Assembly: GCA_040772545.1 (NCBI GenBank)
Contig: JAXGXY010000001.1
Coordinates: 930,001 to 994,000, forward strand
DNA: 64,000 bases
Reading direction: 5' to 3'
Source: UBA1431 sp002329665
GTDB lineage: Bacteria; Bacillota; Clostridia; Christensenellales; UBA1431
Of this stretch, positions 1-8,267 are shown one piece after another. Every line of letters begins with the position of its first letter. Positions within the stretch are counted from its first letter, which is position 1. The position numbers and the translations under genes are program-made. Below the pieces are notes generated by a model. That model worked only from the letters and a program-made list of their open reading frames with translations, did not search any database and was not told the origin of the DNA.

Positions 1-827
1 GTTTTACGAAGCTGGACGAGGACCTTCTCGAAGAGCTCGAGGAGTCGCTGGTCGCGGCGGACGTAGGCGTGAAGGCAACGGGGGAGGTGCTCGAAGCGCT
101 CAGGGAGCGGGCGCGGACGGAGAAGGTCCGGGACGAAAAGGCGCTGCGCGCGCTGATACGCCGGATCCTCGCCGAGAGGATGAAAATCCACGACGCGCCC
201 GACGTCATGGAGGAAGAAGGCCCGCGCGTGCTGCTGGTGGCCGGCGTCAACGGCGGGGGGAAGACCACCTCGATCGGCAAGCTCGCGCACAGGTTCGGGC
301 AGCGGGGGCAGAAGGTGATCCTCGCGGCCGCGGACACATTTAGGGCCGCCGCCGCCGAACAGCTCGAAACGTGGGGGAAGCGCGCGGGCGCGGCGGTGAT
401 ACGCCATAAGGAAGGCTCGGACCCCGCCGCGGTCGTGTTCGACGCGGCCGCGTCGTTCAACGCGAAGAAAGCCGACGTGCTCATCTGCGACACGGCGGGG
501 CGCCTGCACAACAAGAAAAACCTGATGGAGGAGCTCAAGAAGATACGGCGAGTGATCGAGCGCGAGTGCCCGGACGCGAAAAAGGCGTGCTACCTCGTGC
601 TCGACGCGACGACCGGGCAGAACGGCCTCGTCCAGGCGCGGGTCTTCCAGGAATGCGTGGAGGTGACCGGCGTCGTACTGACCAAACTCGACGGCACGGC
701 AAAGGGGGGCGTGGCCGTGGCCATCGCCTCCGAACTCGGCATCCCCGTGCGCTACGTGGGCGTGGGCGAAGGACTGGACGATTTGCAGCCTTTCGACGCC
801 GAGGCGTTCGTTGAAGCCCTGTTTTAA
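1..827 (+). CDS. ftsY: Signal recognition particle receptor FtsY (5' end cut by window)
   Basis: Open from the first base in frame 3, so the start lies upstream; 274 codons are visible. They cover most of the NG domain: the helical N region, the P-loop GVNGGGKTT (codons near 243-269), DTFRAAAAEQL, DTAGR, and TKLDGTAKGG. This is the SRP-type GTPase that docks Ffh-ribosome complexes at the membrane for co-translational targeting. Its partner ffh lies about 50 kb away in this window, so ftsY is not in the ylxM-ffh operon. A short hairpin (AACGG/CCGTT) followed by a T-run near 881-903 may terminate it. The NG-domain identity is certain; the upstream acidic or membrane-binding part is not visible. 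Confidence 0.97.
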   Translation, partial: FTKLDEDLLEELEESLVAADVGVKATGEVLEALRERARTEKVRDEKALRALIRRILAERMKIHDAPDVMEEEGPRVLLVAGVNGGGKTTSIGKLAHRFGQRGQKVILAAADTFRAAAAEQLETWGKRAGAAVIRHKEGSDPAAVVFDAAASFNAKKADVLICDTAGRLHNKKNLMEELKKIRRVIERECPDAKKACYLVLDATTGQNGLVQARVFQECVEVTGVVLTKLDGTAKGGVAVAIASELGIPVRYVGVGEGLDDLQPFDAEAFVEALF

Positions 828-924
828 CGGCCCGGTGCGCCAAAGGCGGAGGATCGGCCCTGGCGCCGCGCTGAGCCCGGAACGGAGAAAAAGACCGTTT
901 TTACGAGGAAACCGCCGAACCGCC

Positions 925-953
925 CCTTTCTGACGACATGTGCGTCAGGTTGG
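925..953 (-). repeat. Conserved CACATGT-loop hairpin, copy 1
   Basis: Read on the minus strand this is an imperfect 11-bp stem around the loop CACATGT, with core CGCACATGTCG. It follows the terminator and T-run (minus strand) of the small gene at 1054-1491. The middle of the stem has three mismatches in this copy, but the core is identical to copies at 17604 and 25821. Function unknown. Confidence 0.7.
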
Positions 954-979
954 CGGAAAAAAAGTCATTTTACCACAAA

Positions 980-1016
980 GAAAACCGTCGACAAATCCCG
1001 AAGGGTTTGTCGACGG
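980..1016 (-). terminator. Rho-independent terminator with UUCG loop
   Basis: On the minus strand this is a 14-bp stem (one G-U pair) closed by C(UUCG)G and followed by TTTTCTTT. It lies about 40 bases past the stop of the minus-strand gene at 1054-1491. The same 32-base hairpin recurs on the plus strand at 25745-25776 after yajC. The UUCG tetraloop appears only on the strand of the upstream gene in each case. Confidence 0.8.
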
Positions 1017-1053
1017 CCTGGAACCGCCCCCTTCCGGGGCGTTCTTTTTCGCT

Positions 1054-1491
1054 TCACGAGAGGTGGCTGCTCAGCTTCGTCACGTTGTTCTGCTCCAGAG
1101 TAACGTAGTCGTTGGCGATCTGCGCCGTCTGCGGCTGCGTCTCCAGCCGCCGGGCGAGGAGCTGGTTGAGTTCGTCCATGCCCTTCCGGCTTCCGTTTAT
1201 CATGAGCTGCGCGATGTGCTTCGGGGCCGGATTAAAAAGCGTGGAGAACTGTATCGACGACCATATCGCGGTTTTGCAGACCATGGCCTGGTCTTCGGGG
1301 AACCTGTTGTATTCGAGCATTTCCCGCGCGGCTCTTTTGGCGATCTCGAGATACTGCGCGCGCTGCTCCGACAGGTCGCCGATAAGGCTGAGGTCCTTCG
1401 TCTTGGGCAGGATCATGTCCACCGCCTCCATGCCGATGCGTGCGCTCTGGTAGACCTCGTTGAGCAGGATGACGTCGTTCGGGTTTTCCAT
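1054..1491 (-). CDS. Conserved-looking small helical protein, function unknown
   Basis: A 145-aa protein starting MENPNDVILLNEV. The ATG at 1491 was chosen because GAAAGGA sits just upstream; an in-frame extension to 1650 lacks such a site. The sequence looks all-helical, without signal peptide, membrane segment or metal-binding cysteines. It has amphipathic stretches rich in Met, Gln and Asn (MINGSRKGMDELNQLL; TAQIANDYVTLEQNN). Size and helix pattern recall small ferritin-like or spore-coat-associated four-helix proteins, but no diagnostic residues support either. It stands alone, with its own UUCG-loop terminator, divergent from the thioesterase gene and convergent with ftsY. Confidence 0.8.
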   Translation of the reverse strand: MENPNDVILLNEVYQSARIGMEAVDMILPKTKDLSLIGDLSEQRAQYLEIAKRAAREMLEYNRFPEDQAMVCKTAIWSSIQFSTLFNPAPKHIAQLMINGSRKGMDELNQLLARRLETQPQTAQIANDYVTLEQNNVTKLSSHLS

Positions 1492-1625
1492 GGCCGTTTC
1501 CTTTCTTCCGATTGAAAATGTTTTGTCTTTAGGATGCAAAAGAACGGCGAAAATATGTATCAACTTGTCTCGCTCCACGCAAAATGATACTATACATGTG
1601 CATCGCCGCACAGGAGGATTCCGGA

Positions 1626-2375
1626 TTGATATACAAAAGAAGGTTTGCATTGCCCGGCCACGAAGCGGATTTCACGGGGCGCTGGCGTCCTGCGTGCGTG
1701 CTCGACGAGATGCAGCGGGCCGCGGAATCGCACAGCGAAAGCCTCGGGACCGGACGCCGGATGCTAAAAGGCCACGGAATATTCTGGGTGATTTCACGCA
1801 TACGCGTTAAGATGAAAACCTATCCCGCCTGGGGGGAAGAGATCGTGTCGGCCACCTGGCCGCGCAACATGGGGGACCGTATCTTCCCGAGGGAGTACAG
1901 GTTCACGCGGCCGGACGGGGAATTGCTGGGGGAGGCCACGGCCGTTTTCCTGCTCAAGCACAGGGAGACGGGGCAGATCGTGCGCGCCCCCGACGGTCTG
2001 GTCATACCGGATACGAACCTGCGCGGCGCTGCGCCTTTCCTCGGGCTGGGAAAACTCACCGGCGGACGTGACATGCGGCCGGCCGGCAGCCGCAGGCCCC
2101 GCTACAGCGACATCGACGTCAACGGCCACGTCAACAACCAGCGGTACGCACAATGGGTATGCGACCTTTTCGAACCGGATCGTTTCAGGGAAAGCTCTAT
2201 GGAAACGCTGCAGATAAACTTCCTTTTGGAGACGGGGCCAAGCGACAGCATCGCGCTTTACCTCTGCGAAGAAGGGAACCGGTCCTTCGTTTGCGGCAGG
2301 CGGGCTTTAACGGGGGAGAAAGCCTTCGAGGCCCTGTGCGAATGGAACGGCGCGGATCGACTGGACGAAGGTTGA
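1626..2375 (+). CDS. Acyl-ACP thioesterase (FatA/FatB-like)
   Basis: A 249-aa protein of the bacterial acyl-ACP thioesterase family, which hydrolyses acyl-ACP to free fatty acid and ACP. Start TTG at 1626 follows AGGAGG (1612-1617) with an 8-base gap; the ATG at 1584 has no comparable site. Two hotdog units are expected. The second carries the family signature DIDVNGHVNNQRYAQW (about residues 162-177) with the Asp, Asn and His used in catalysis. The first contains GRWRPACVLDEMQ. Just upstream of mntP (9-base gap), so probably co-transcribed with it. Chain-length preference cannot be read from the sequence. Confidence 0.88.
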   Translation: MIYKRRFALPGHEADFTGRWRPACVLDEMQRAAESHSESLGTGRRMLKGHGIFWVISRIRVKMKTYPAWGEEIVSATWPRNMGDRIFPREYRFTRPDGELLGEATAVFLLKHRETGQIVRAPDGLVIPDTNLRGAAPFLGLGKLTGGRDMRPAGSRRPRYSDIDVNGHVNNQRYAQWVCDLFEPDRFRESSMETLQINFLLETGPSDSIALYLCEEGNRSFVCGRRALTGEKAFEALCEWNGADRLDEG

Positions 2376-2384
2376 GGAACGTAT

Positions 2385-2948
2385 ATGGACGCGGTCACAA
2401 CATGGTTTATCGCGCTGGGGCTTGCGATGGACGCGTTCGCGGTGGCGGTATCCAACGGGGCCGTTGCCAAAGCGATCAGTGCCTGGCACGTACTCAGGAT
2501 GGCGCTGATGTTCGGCGTTTTCCAGGCCGGCATGCTGCTGCTGGGTTCGCTGCTGGGAAGGACGGTGAGCGAACAGCTCACTTCTCTCGCGTACTGGATC
2601 GCCCTTTTCGTGCTGGGGGCGATAGGCGTCAACATGATCCTCTCGGGTTTCGGGAACAAAAAGCCGAAACAGAGGGCGGAGGGCATGCGCATCGGCACCC
2701 TGCTGATGCTGGCGCTCGCTACCAGCGTCGACGCGCTGGCGGTGGGCGTGACGATGGCGTTCATGCGCGCCGACATCGGCGTAGCGGCCGCCATCGTGGG
2801 AGGGGTCGCGTTCGGGCTCAGCGTTATCGGCGTTTTCGCCGGCCGGTTTTTGAGCGCGGTAATAGGCAGGCGCGGCGAACTGATCGGCGGACTGATCCTT
2901 ATCGCGATCGGTGTGAAGATCTTCGTCGAAAACGTGTTGCTGGTCTGA
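2385..2948 (+). CDS. mntP: Manganese efflux pump MntP
   Basis: A 187-aa integral membrane protein with six predicted helices. The two halves carry the repeated MntP signatures ALGLAMDAFAVAVSNG and ATSVDALAVGVTMAF, whose aspartates line the Mn(II) path. It exports manganese across the cytoplasmic membrane. The gene begins 9 bases after the thioesterase stop, with GAGGA before the ATG. There is therefore no room for the yybP-ykoY Mn riboswitch often found before mntP; any such control would have to lie before the thioesterase gene. Confidence 0.95.
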   Translation: MDAVTTWFIALGLAMDAFAVAVSNGAVAKAISAWHVLRMALMFGVFQAGMLLLGSLLGRTVSEQLTSLAYWIALFVLGAIGVNMILSGFGNKKPKQRAEGMRIGTLLMLALATSVDALAVGVTMAFMRADIGVAAAIVGGVAFGLSVIGVFAGRFLSAVIGRRGELIGGLILIAIGVKIFVENVLLV

Positions 2949-2972
2949 ACCGGACCGGCGTTCGCAGGTTTG

Positions 2973-3620
2973 CTAGACGAATATGTGTTCCTTCATATAT
3001 GCGATCACATCGTAGAAGTCGTTCCAAGCGATATGGGGCAGGTTGTTCTCCCTTAGATACTCGAGCAGCTTGTCGCGCGCGAACATATAGCGGCATTTAT
3101 CGGCGATGGATATGTCGGTGAAGCTGTCGCCGATCCCGATGAACACCTCGGCTTCCAGGCGCTCGAGCACCGTGGATTTATCAAGGTACGAGTTGGGTTC
3201 CATGCAGGGGGATACGACTGTGAGATATTCTCCCGACGTGTCCAGCTCGGCGCTGTATATTGCGTGGATGAACTCTTGGTAGGGCGCGAGTTTGCCCTTA
3301 ACCGTGTAGTGGAGGCCGCCCGAAAGGACGATGAGCGGAACGTTGATCTCTTTCAGGTAGCGTATGAAGTCGTCGAAGCCGGGGCGTATCGTCATCGTCT
3401 CGATGTACGCGTCCACCCTTGGAAGGTCGCTTACGGGGATAGACTCGATCATGGCGAGCCCCGCGTCTATCAGGGAGATTTCACCGTCCCGGTACCGCTG
3501 CATCGCAGAATCGATCACTTCTTTTTTGCATAACGTGTCTATGAACTCCCAGAAAGTGTCCACCGTTGTGATGGTCCCGTCAAAATCGCAGATGACGGCG
3601 TGGGTAAACGGCCTGCACAT
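2973..3620 (-). CDS. HAD-IB family phosphatase, MtnX-like
   Basis: A 215-aa HAD hydrolase. Motif I is CDFDGT (nucleophile Asp12, acid/base Asp14), motif II is LSGG, and motif IV is GIGDSFTD. Overall layout matches the MtnX-like/phosphoserine-phosphatase-like HAD-IB group (MtnX is a phosphatase of the methionine salvage pathway). Start ATG at 3620 is preceded on its strand by GGGAGGG; an upstream in-frame ATG at 3686 would run through the promoter. No other methionine-salvage gene lies nearby, so the substrate is open. Convergent with mntP (24-base gap). Confidence 0.85.
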   Translation of the reverse strand: MCRPFTHAVICDFDGTITTVDTFWEFIDTLCKKEVIDSAMQRYRDGEISLIDAGLAMIESIPVSDLPRVDAYIETMTIRPGFDDFIRYLKEINVPLIVLSGGLHYTVKGKLAPYQEFIHAIYSAELDTSGEYLTVVSPCMEPNSYLDKSTVLERLEAEVFIGIGDSFTDISIADKCRYMFARDKLLEYLRENNLPHIAWNDFYDVIAYMKEHIFV

Positions 3621-3661
3621 AAAAAAAGCCCTCCCTGTCCCTTTTTGGACATGATGTATAC

Positions 3662-3691
3662 ATATTAACTTCTGAGTATAATACATGTCAA
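3662..3691 (-). promoter_or_regulatory. Probable sigma-A promoter of the HAD phosphatase
   Basis: Minus strand TTGACA (3691-3686), 18-base spacer, TAATAT (3667-3662). It lies about 40 bases before the ATG at 3620. The -35 is perfect; the -10 matches four of six bases. Confidence 0.5.
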
Positions 3692-3719
3692 TACCGGACA
3701 GCGTCTATTGACCGGCGCG

Positions 3720-4862
3720 TCACACCCGTTTATTCCGGTTATACACGAAGATGAGCAGCACGAGGAAACAGACGGTGCCGGAAATGCTGAACAGGAGCGC
3801 GGCGGCCGGCACGTCGGCGTTTTGGAGCAGCCTGCCGAAAAAAGGCCAGAACGCCTGGGCAAAAGCCGGGGAGAGGATCGGTTCCAAAAGGAGGTACAGT
3901 ACGAGGGCAAAAGCCGTGTGCACGAGCTTGGGGAAGATGTAATGCCGCATGCCAAGAGGCGTGCCCCTGAGCATCCCGGCCGACTGCGCGGCCACGCTCA
4001 GGCCGCCGAAGGTGACGATGGCGAGGGTAACCGCCCCCTGGTCCAGGACGGGCGCGACGGTCCCGGCCGCCTCGCCGCAGCCGTTTGCCATCTCTATGAC
4101 GCCGCTTGCGAGGGACGCGCCCAGCTCCGGCTCGAGCCCGAGGACCGACAGCAGGGGCCCGAGTACGCCGGTGAGCCAGCCGAGCAGGCCCGTAAGCTGG
4201 AGCTGCCGGATGAAGATCGAGAAAAGGACCATGTTCCCCCCGACGAACAGCATGGACTTCATCGCGCCTTCGACGGCCCGGACGAGGCCGGTGTCCCGCG
4301 TCGGAGGCGGCGCACTCCCCCGGCGGGCATCCAGGCGGGGGACGAACAGGCCGTACCAGACCCTGAAAAATTCGCCGCAGAGGACGGCGCCGCCGAAATG
4401 CGCGACCGCCATCAGCAGGGCGAGGCCGGGCGCGTTAAGCAGCGCCACGCTCACTGTTCCCACCAAAAAGGTCGGCGAGGCGCAGAGCGCGTAGGGAAGC
4501 GTGCGCGCGGCGTCCTGGGGCGAGAGCGCCCCTAGACGCACCATTTCGCCCGTGATGCGCGCCCCCGCGGGATAGCCCGACACCATGCCGGTGAACAGCG
4601 CGTAGAGCGAGACCGGCGGCAGCCCGAAAACCAGCCTCGTCAAACGCTTCCCCGGCGTTTCCCTGAGAGTGGAGATGCGCGCGACCAGCAGCGTAGACAG
4701 GATGAAAAACGGGAGCAAAGAGGGCACCACGACGTAAAACCACAGGTTCAGCGCGTCTTTTGCCGCATCTATACATTGCCCGGGGTAAATCAAAAGCATT
4801 ATAATTGGGATGAGCAAGAAGACGACGGGCAGCGTCCGTTTCAATCGATCCATTACGCTCAT
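3720..4862 (-). CDS. spoVV: Sporulation membrane protein SpoVV (YlbJ family)
   Basis: A 380-aa polytopic protein of the YlbJ family. In Bacillus subtilis this is a mother-cell protein of the outer forespore membrane needed for dipicolinic acid uptake into the spore. Family features are the N-terminal helix with IYPGQCIDAAKDALNLW, VVPSLLPFFILS, and the conserved GYPAGARI. The C-terminal half holds several helices around GNMVLFSIF and VPAAALLFSISG. Start at 4862 is taken; ATG at 4853 has better spacing from AAGG and is an alternative. Neighbours ylbK and ylbM keep the ylbJ-ylbK-ylbL-ylbM order of Bacilli, but ylbL is missing and strands alternate. Best single marker of sporulation in the window. 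Confidence 0.9.
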   Translation of the reverse strand: MSVMDRLKRTLPVVFLLIPIIMLLIYPGQCIDAAKDALNLWFYVVVPSLLPFFILSTLLVARISTLRETPGKRLTRLVFGLPPVSLYALFTGMVSGYPAGARITGEMVRLGALSPQDAARTLPYALCASPTFLVGTVSVALLNAPGLALLMAVAHFGGAVLCGEFFRVWYGLFVPRLDARRGSAPPPTRDTGLVRAVEGAMKSMLFVGGNMVLFSIFIRQLQLTGLLGWLTGVLGPLLSVLGLEPELGASLASGVIEMANGCGEAAGTVAPVLDQGAVTLAIVTFGGLSVAAQSAGMLRGTPLGMRHYIFPKLVHTAFALVLYLLLEPILSPAFAQAFWPFFGRLLQNADVPAAALLFSISGTVCFLVLLIFVYNRNKRV

Positions 4863-4911
4863 GACCTTATCCGTATTTTGTTTTTATTGATATGAGGGGG
4901 AACGAAAAGCT

Positions 4912-5721
4912 ATGAAAGACAGATGCAGCGTCGGCGTTGCGCTCAGCGGCGGGAGTTCCCGGGGGCTGGCGCATATCGGCGTGCTGGAAGTGTTGGGCGA
5001 AGCGGGCGTGCCGGTGGACATGATCGCGGGGACGAGCATGGGCGCCGTGGTCGCCGGCGTGTACGCGACCGGAGGGGACATGGCCTTCAGCGCGAAACTC
5101 GCCGCCCAGATCGACGAGAAGGCGTTTTTCGATTTCTCGTTGCGCAGGTACGGGCTGCTCAAGGGAGGGCGGTTCCAGTCGATCATCTGCACGCTCACCA
5201 AGAACATGGACTTTTCACAGACGGAAATACCGCTCGCGGTGGTGGCCTGCGACCTGACGACCGGTGAAAGGGTCGTGTTCAGGGAGGGGAAGATCCACGA
5301 AGCGATCCGGGCGAGCATCTCACTGCCCATGATCTTCGCCCCGCACCAATATATGGGCAGGATACTGGTGGACGGCGGGCTCGTCGACAGGATGCCGGCC
5401 GGCGTCGTGCGCGAAGAGATGGGGGCGGACATCGTGATCGGCGTCGACGTGGGGCACCGCGGGCAGCCCCTGTACGAGCCGGAGAGCCGGCGCGACGTGG
5501 TCTTCAAGACGTTCGACATCATGGGCTGGGAGATCGCAAAGCGGCAGCAGCACCACGCCGATATCGTGATAGCCCCCGACGTCAAGCACATACCGTCTCT
5601 GAATCTGTCCAGGGTAGAAGAATGCGTGGCATTGGGGAGGAAGGCGGCGCTGGAAGCGCTCCCCCGCATCAAAGAAATCATGGAGGAAAAGAACGAAAAA
5701 GCGGCCGCGGCAGGGTTGTGA
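4912..5721 (+). CDS. Patatin-like phospholipase/esterase (YlbK/RssA family)
   Basis: A 269-aa serine esterase with a Ser-Asp dyad. GGSSRGLAHIG (13-23) forms the oxyanion loop, GTSMG (40-44) contains nucleophile Ser42, and VDGG (153-156) contains Asp154. There is no signal peptide, so it is cytoplasmic. It is the homologue of B. subtilis YlbK, which sits next to ylbJ as here. Lipid or acyl-ester hydrolysis is expected; the natural substrate is unknown. GAGGGGG lies upstream of the ATG. Convergent with tmcAL. Confidence 0.92.
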   Translation: MKDRCSVGVALSGGSSRGLAHIGVLEVLGEAGVPVDMIAGTSMGAVVAGVYATGGDMAFSAKLAAQIDEKAFFDFSLRRYGLLKGGRFQSIICTLTKNMDFSQTEIPLAVVACDLTTGERVVFREGKIHEAIRASISLPMIFAPHQYMGRILVDGGLVDRMPAGVVREEMGADIVIGVDVGHRGQPLYEPESRRDVVFKTFDIMGWEIAKRQQHHADIVIAPDVKHIPSLNLSRVEECVALGRKAALEALPRIKEIMEEKNEKAAAAGL

Positions 5722-5775
5722 CTGGCCGCAGGTCCGGCACTGCCGGTTCCGCGGGCAAAGAGCGACGGCCGGGTG

Positions 5776-7011
5776 CTAGAGCTTTATGACGGGCCTGGTG
5801 AAATCCTGGCCCCAGGCGCGCCAGGAAGGCTCGTGCTGGACGGTCGCGTACAGGTCGGTGCCCAGCACGTCGATGGCGAACAGCTTCTCAAGGACCGCGT
5901 CGCCGGGGTTGTAGGCGGCCGTTTTGGACACAAGATCGATATCGCCCGCCTTCGATATTTTCTTAAGGAGGGCTTCGCCTGTGCGGGTGAAGCCGAGGAT
6001 GCGCGCGTAGACGGGCGTTTCGGGGAAGCGCAGGGAACAAAGCGTCGCCTTGTCGATCCCCAGCAGGGCGTAGACGAGGATGCGCTGGAGGCGCGTGCGG
6101 GTGTAGCGCTTCGTACTGACCCGATCGACGAGTTCCCCGGCCGTGCGCGCGCGGAAGCACGCCTCGTATATCCTGTTCTCGAGTCCTTCGGCCACTTCGC
6201 CGAGGTTGGCGATGCCGTCTTTTCCTAGCCTGCGCAGGGAATACAGCACCATCTTCGAGAAATCGTCCATGCAAACGGGGCGGAACCCGCCGCGCACGGC
6301 CCCGGCCATCGACGCGTGGACGTGGGGCGGGAGCGCGCCAATTATCCGCTTGTCGTCTACGCCGCGCGCGAACACTCCGGCGCGTATCGCTGTCGCGCTG
6401 GGCATCTCGTGATCGAGCCCGTCCTCGCAGTATCCGGCCGAGAGGCGGCGCACCGCGACAGGCCGCAGGGGGCTGCCTATCGCGCGCCTGGCCTTGAGGT
6501 ACTCGACGGCCAGTATGGCGTTGGGAGAGACGAGCGCTTTCTCGGCCGCCGGGTCATCTAGCAGCAGGGTGGCCGCGATCGCCCTGGCGCGCGCGTGCGT
6601 ATGGCCTTCGGAGAGCAGGCGCTTGAGGTGCCGCCTGAACTCCGGCGGCTCTTCGGCGAGCAGGCCGGCGATGCGCTCGAGCAGCGCGAGATCGTCCGTC
6701 TCGCTCCCGAAACATAAAAAATCGACGGCTCCCAGGCGATGGAGCAGGGTTACGGCCCCCAGCGCGAACCCTTCGGCGCTGCTCACGGCGTATGCCGTGG
6801 GGAGTTCTATTACCAGGTCGGCGCCCGCTTCCAGCGCCCAGCGCGTCCGCTGCCATTTATCGAAGGCCGCGGGCTCGCCGCGCTGCGTGTAGTTCCCGCT
6901 CATCACGACGGCCGCGGCGTCGGCGCCCGTGGCCTCGCGTGCCGCCCGGAGGTGGTAGGCGTGCCCTTTGTGGAAAGGATTGTATTCGGCTATGATGCCT
7001 ACCGTTTTCAT
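5776..7011 (-). CDS. tmcAL: tRNA(Met) cytidine acetate ligase TmcAL (YlbM)
   Basis: A 411-aa enzyme that activates acetate with ATP and forms N4-acetylcytidine at the wobble position of elongator tRNA(Met). The nucleotidyltransferase core starts MKTVGIIAEYNPFHKGH, with the HxGH motif at 14-17. MSGNYTQRGEPAAFDKW and VELPTAYAVSSAEGFA follow. The C-terminal part is the tRNA-binding region. It is the homologue of B. subtilis ylbM, which precedes ylbN(yceD)-rpmF; here pta-ackA lie between them. The enzyme consumes free acetate, so proximity to pta-ackA is metabolically sensible but may only reflect conserved order. Confidence 0.95.
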   Translation of the reverse strand: MKTVGIIAEYNPFHKGHAYHLRAAREATGADAAAVVMSGNYTQRGEPAAFDKWQRTRWALEAGADLVIELPTAYAVSSAEGFALGAVTLLHRLGAVDFLCFGSETDDLALLERIAGLLAEEPPEFRRHLKRLLSEGHTHARARAIAATLLLDDPAAEKALVSPNAILAVEYLKARRAIGSPLRPVAVRRLSAGYCEDGLDHEMPSATAIRAGVFARGVDDKRIIGALPPHVHASMAGAVRGGFRPVCMDDFSKMVLYSLRRLGKDGIANLGEVAEGLENRIYEACFRARTAGELVDRVSTKRYTRTRLQRILVYALLGIDKATLCSLRFPETPVYARILGFTRTGEALLKKISKAGDIDLVSKTAAYNPGDAVLEKLFAIDVLGTDLYATVQHEPSWRAWGQDFTRPVIKL

Positions 7012-7144
7012 TCCCGCATGCCCCCCGGCGATTATTGGAACACTATCATATCAGATTTTGGACGGTACTCCAAGCCGATCAGGCGCCCTTCTTCGTATTC
7101 GGGCAGGGTTTGCATGTAAAACGGAGGATTGTGCCGAAAAAAGA

Positions 7145-7173
7145 TTGTGAAAAAAGAAATGACTATATATAAT
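7145..7173 (+). promoter_or_regulatory. Sigma-A promoter of pta
   Basis: TTGTGA (7145-7150), 17-base spacer, perfect TATAAT (7168-7173), in an AT-rich patch unlike the surrounding GC-rich DNA. The leader to the pta start is about 70 bases. Confidence 0.8.
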
Positions 7174-7249
7174 AATAGTTGCGTGAAAAAGAACCGGCAC
7201 TTTACATATGTAATACTTCCTATATAAGAAAGGGGTTAATGAAACAACC

Positions 7250-8239
7250 ATGTCTATTATGGACACCGTCTTCGACAAGGCGAGGGGCAAGAGGATGAGG
7301 ATCGTCCTTCCCGAAGGGACGGAGGAGCGCACGCTGAAAGCCGCGGAGTCAATCGTGAAACAGGGGCTGGCGGACGTTATCCTGCTCGGGAACGCGCAGG
7401 CGATCGAAAAGGCGGCAAAAGAACTGGACCTGAGCGCGGTGACGGTTATCGATCCGTCTGCGGACGCCCGCCACCGGCCCTATGCTCAAAAGCTCTACGA
7501 ATTGCGCAAGGCAAAAGGCATGACGCCGGAACAGGCTGACGGGCTGATGAACGACGAAATGTATTTCGGCGTAATGATGGTCAAGATGGACGAGGCGGAC
7601 GGGATGGTGGCAGGCGCAGTCCATTCCACGGGCGAAACGCTTCGCCCGGCGTTGCAGATCATCAAGACCGCTCCCGGTATCTCGGTCGTATCCAGCTGCT
7701 TCATCATGGAGCTGCCCGGTAAGGACTACGGAGATTCCGGGGTTTTAATTTTTGGGGACTGCGCGGTGAACCCCGCCCCGACAGCGGACGAGCTGGCCGC
7801 GATCGCGGTTTCCTCCGCCGGGACCGGGAAAGCGCTGGCCGGGCTCGAGCCCCGGGTCGCGATGCTTTCGTTCTCGACCAAGGGCAGCGCGAAGCACGAA
7901 CTGGTCGATAAGGTCGCCGAGGCGACGCGGATCGCGAAAGAGGCGGCCCCCGGCCTCCAGATAGACGGGGAGCTTCAGGCGGACGCCGCGCTGGTCGAGT
8001 CGGTGGCCAGGCTCAAGGCGCCGGGAAGCACGGTCGCCGGAAAAGCCAACGTGCTCGTCTTCCCGGACCTGCAGTCGGGCAACATCGGCTACAAACTGGT
8101 ACAGCGCCTGGCGGGGGCAGAGGCGATAGGGCCGATCCTGCAGGGCATCGCGAAGCCTGTGAACGACCTGTCGCGCGGATGCAGCGTAGAGGACATCGTA
8201 AACGTCGTAGCGATCACGGCCGTGCAGGCGCAGGCTTGA
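7250..8239 (+). CDS. pta: Phosphate acetyltransferase
   Basis: A 329-aa short-form Pta that converts acetyl-CoA and phosphate into acetyl phosphate. Family stretches are LPEGTEERTLKAAESIV, MNDEMYFGVMMVK, GAVHSTGETLRPAL, FGDCAVNP, and VFPDLQSGNIGYKLVQRL near the C-terminus. Length matches clostridial Pta without the N-terminal regulatory domain of E. coli Pta. The SD-like AGGGG (7231-7235) is 14 bases from ATG 7250, which is long. An overlapping short frame begins at ATG 7239, so initiation here may be unusual. Followed by ackA after 28 bases, forming the acetate/ATP module. Confidence 0.97.
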   Translation: MSIMDTVFDKARGKRMRIVLPEGTEERTLKAAESIVKQGLADVILLGNAQAIEKAAKELDLSAVTVIDPSADARHRPYAQKLYELRKAKGMTPEQADGLMNDEMYFGVMMVKMDEADGMVAGAVHSTGETLRPALQIIKTAPGISVVSSCFIMELPGKDYGDSGVLIFGDCAVNPAPTADELAAIAVSSAGTGKALAGLEPRVAMLSFSTKGSAKHELVDKVAEATRIAKEAAPGLQIDGELQADAALVESVARLKAPGSTVAGKANVLVFPDLQSGNIGYKLVQRLAGAEAIGPILQGIAKPVNDLSRGCSVEDIVNVVAITAVQAQA

Positions 8240-8267
8240 CAGGACCGAAAAGAAAGGGAGGTTTGTG

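Noticed and set aside
940..1515. A 191-codon plus-strand frame opposite the small helical gene
   Set aside because: It is antisense to a gene with a proper ribosome site and runs through the UUCG terminator.
4863..4911. Sigma-E-like promoter for spoVV
   Set aside because: A CATATC/AATACGGAT pair is present on the minus strand, but its -10 ends only about 6 bases from the ATG and the spacer is short, so it was not annotated.
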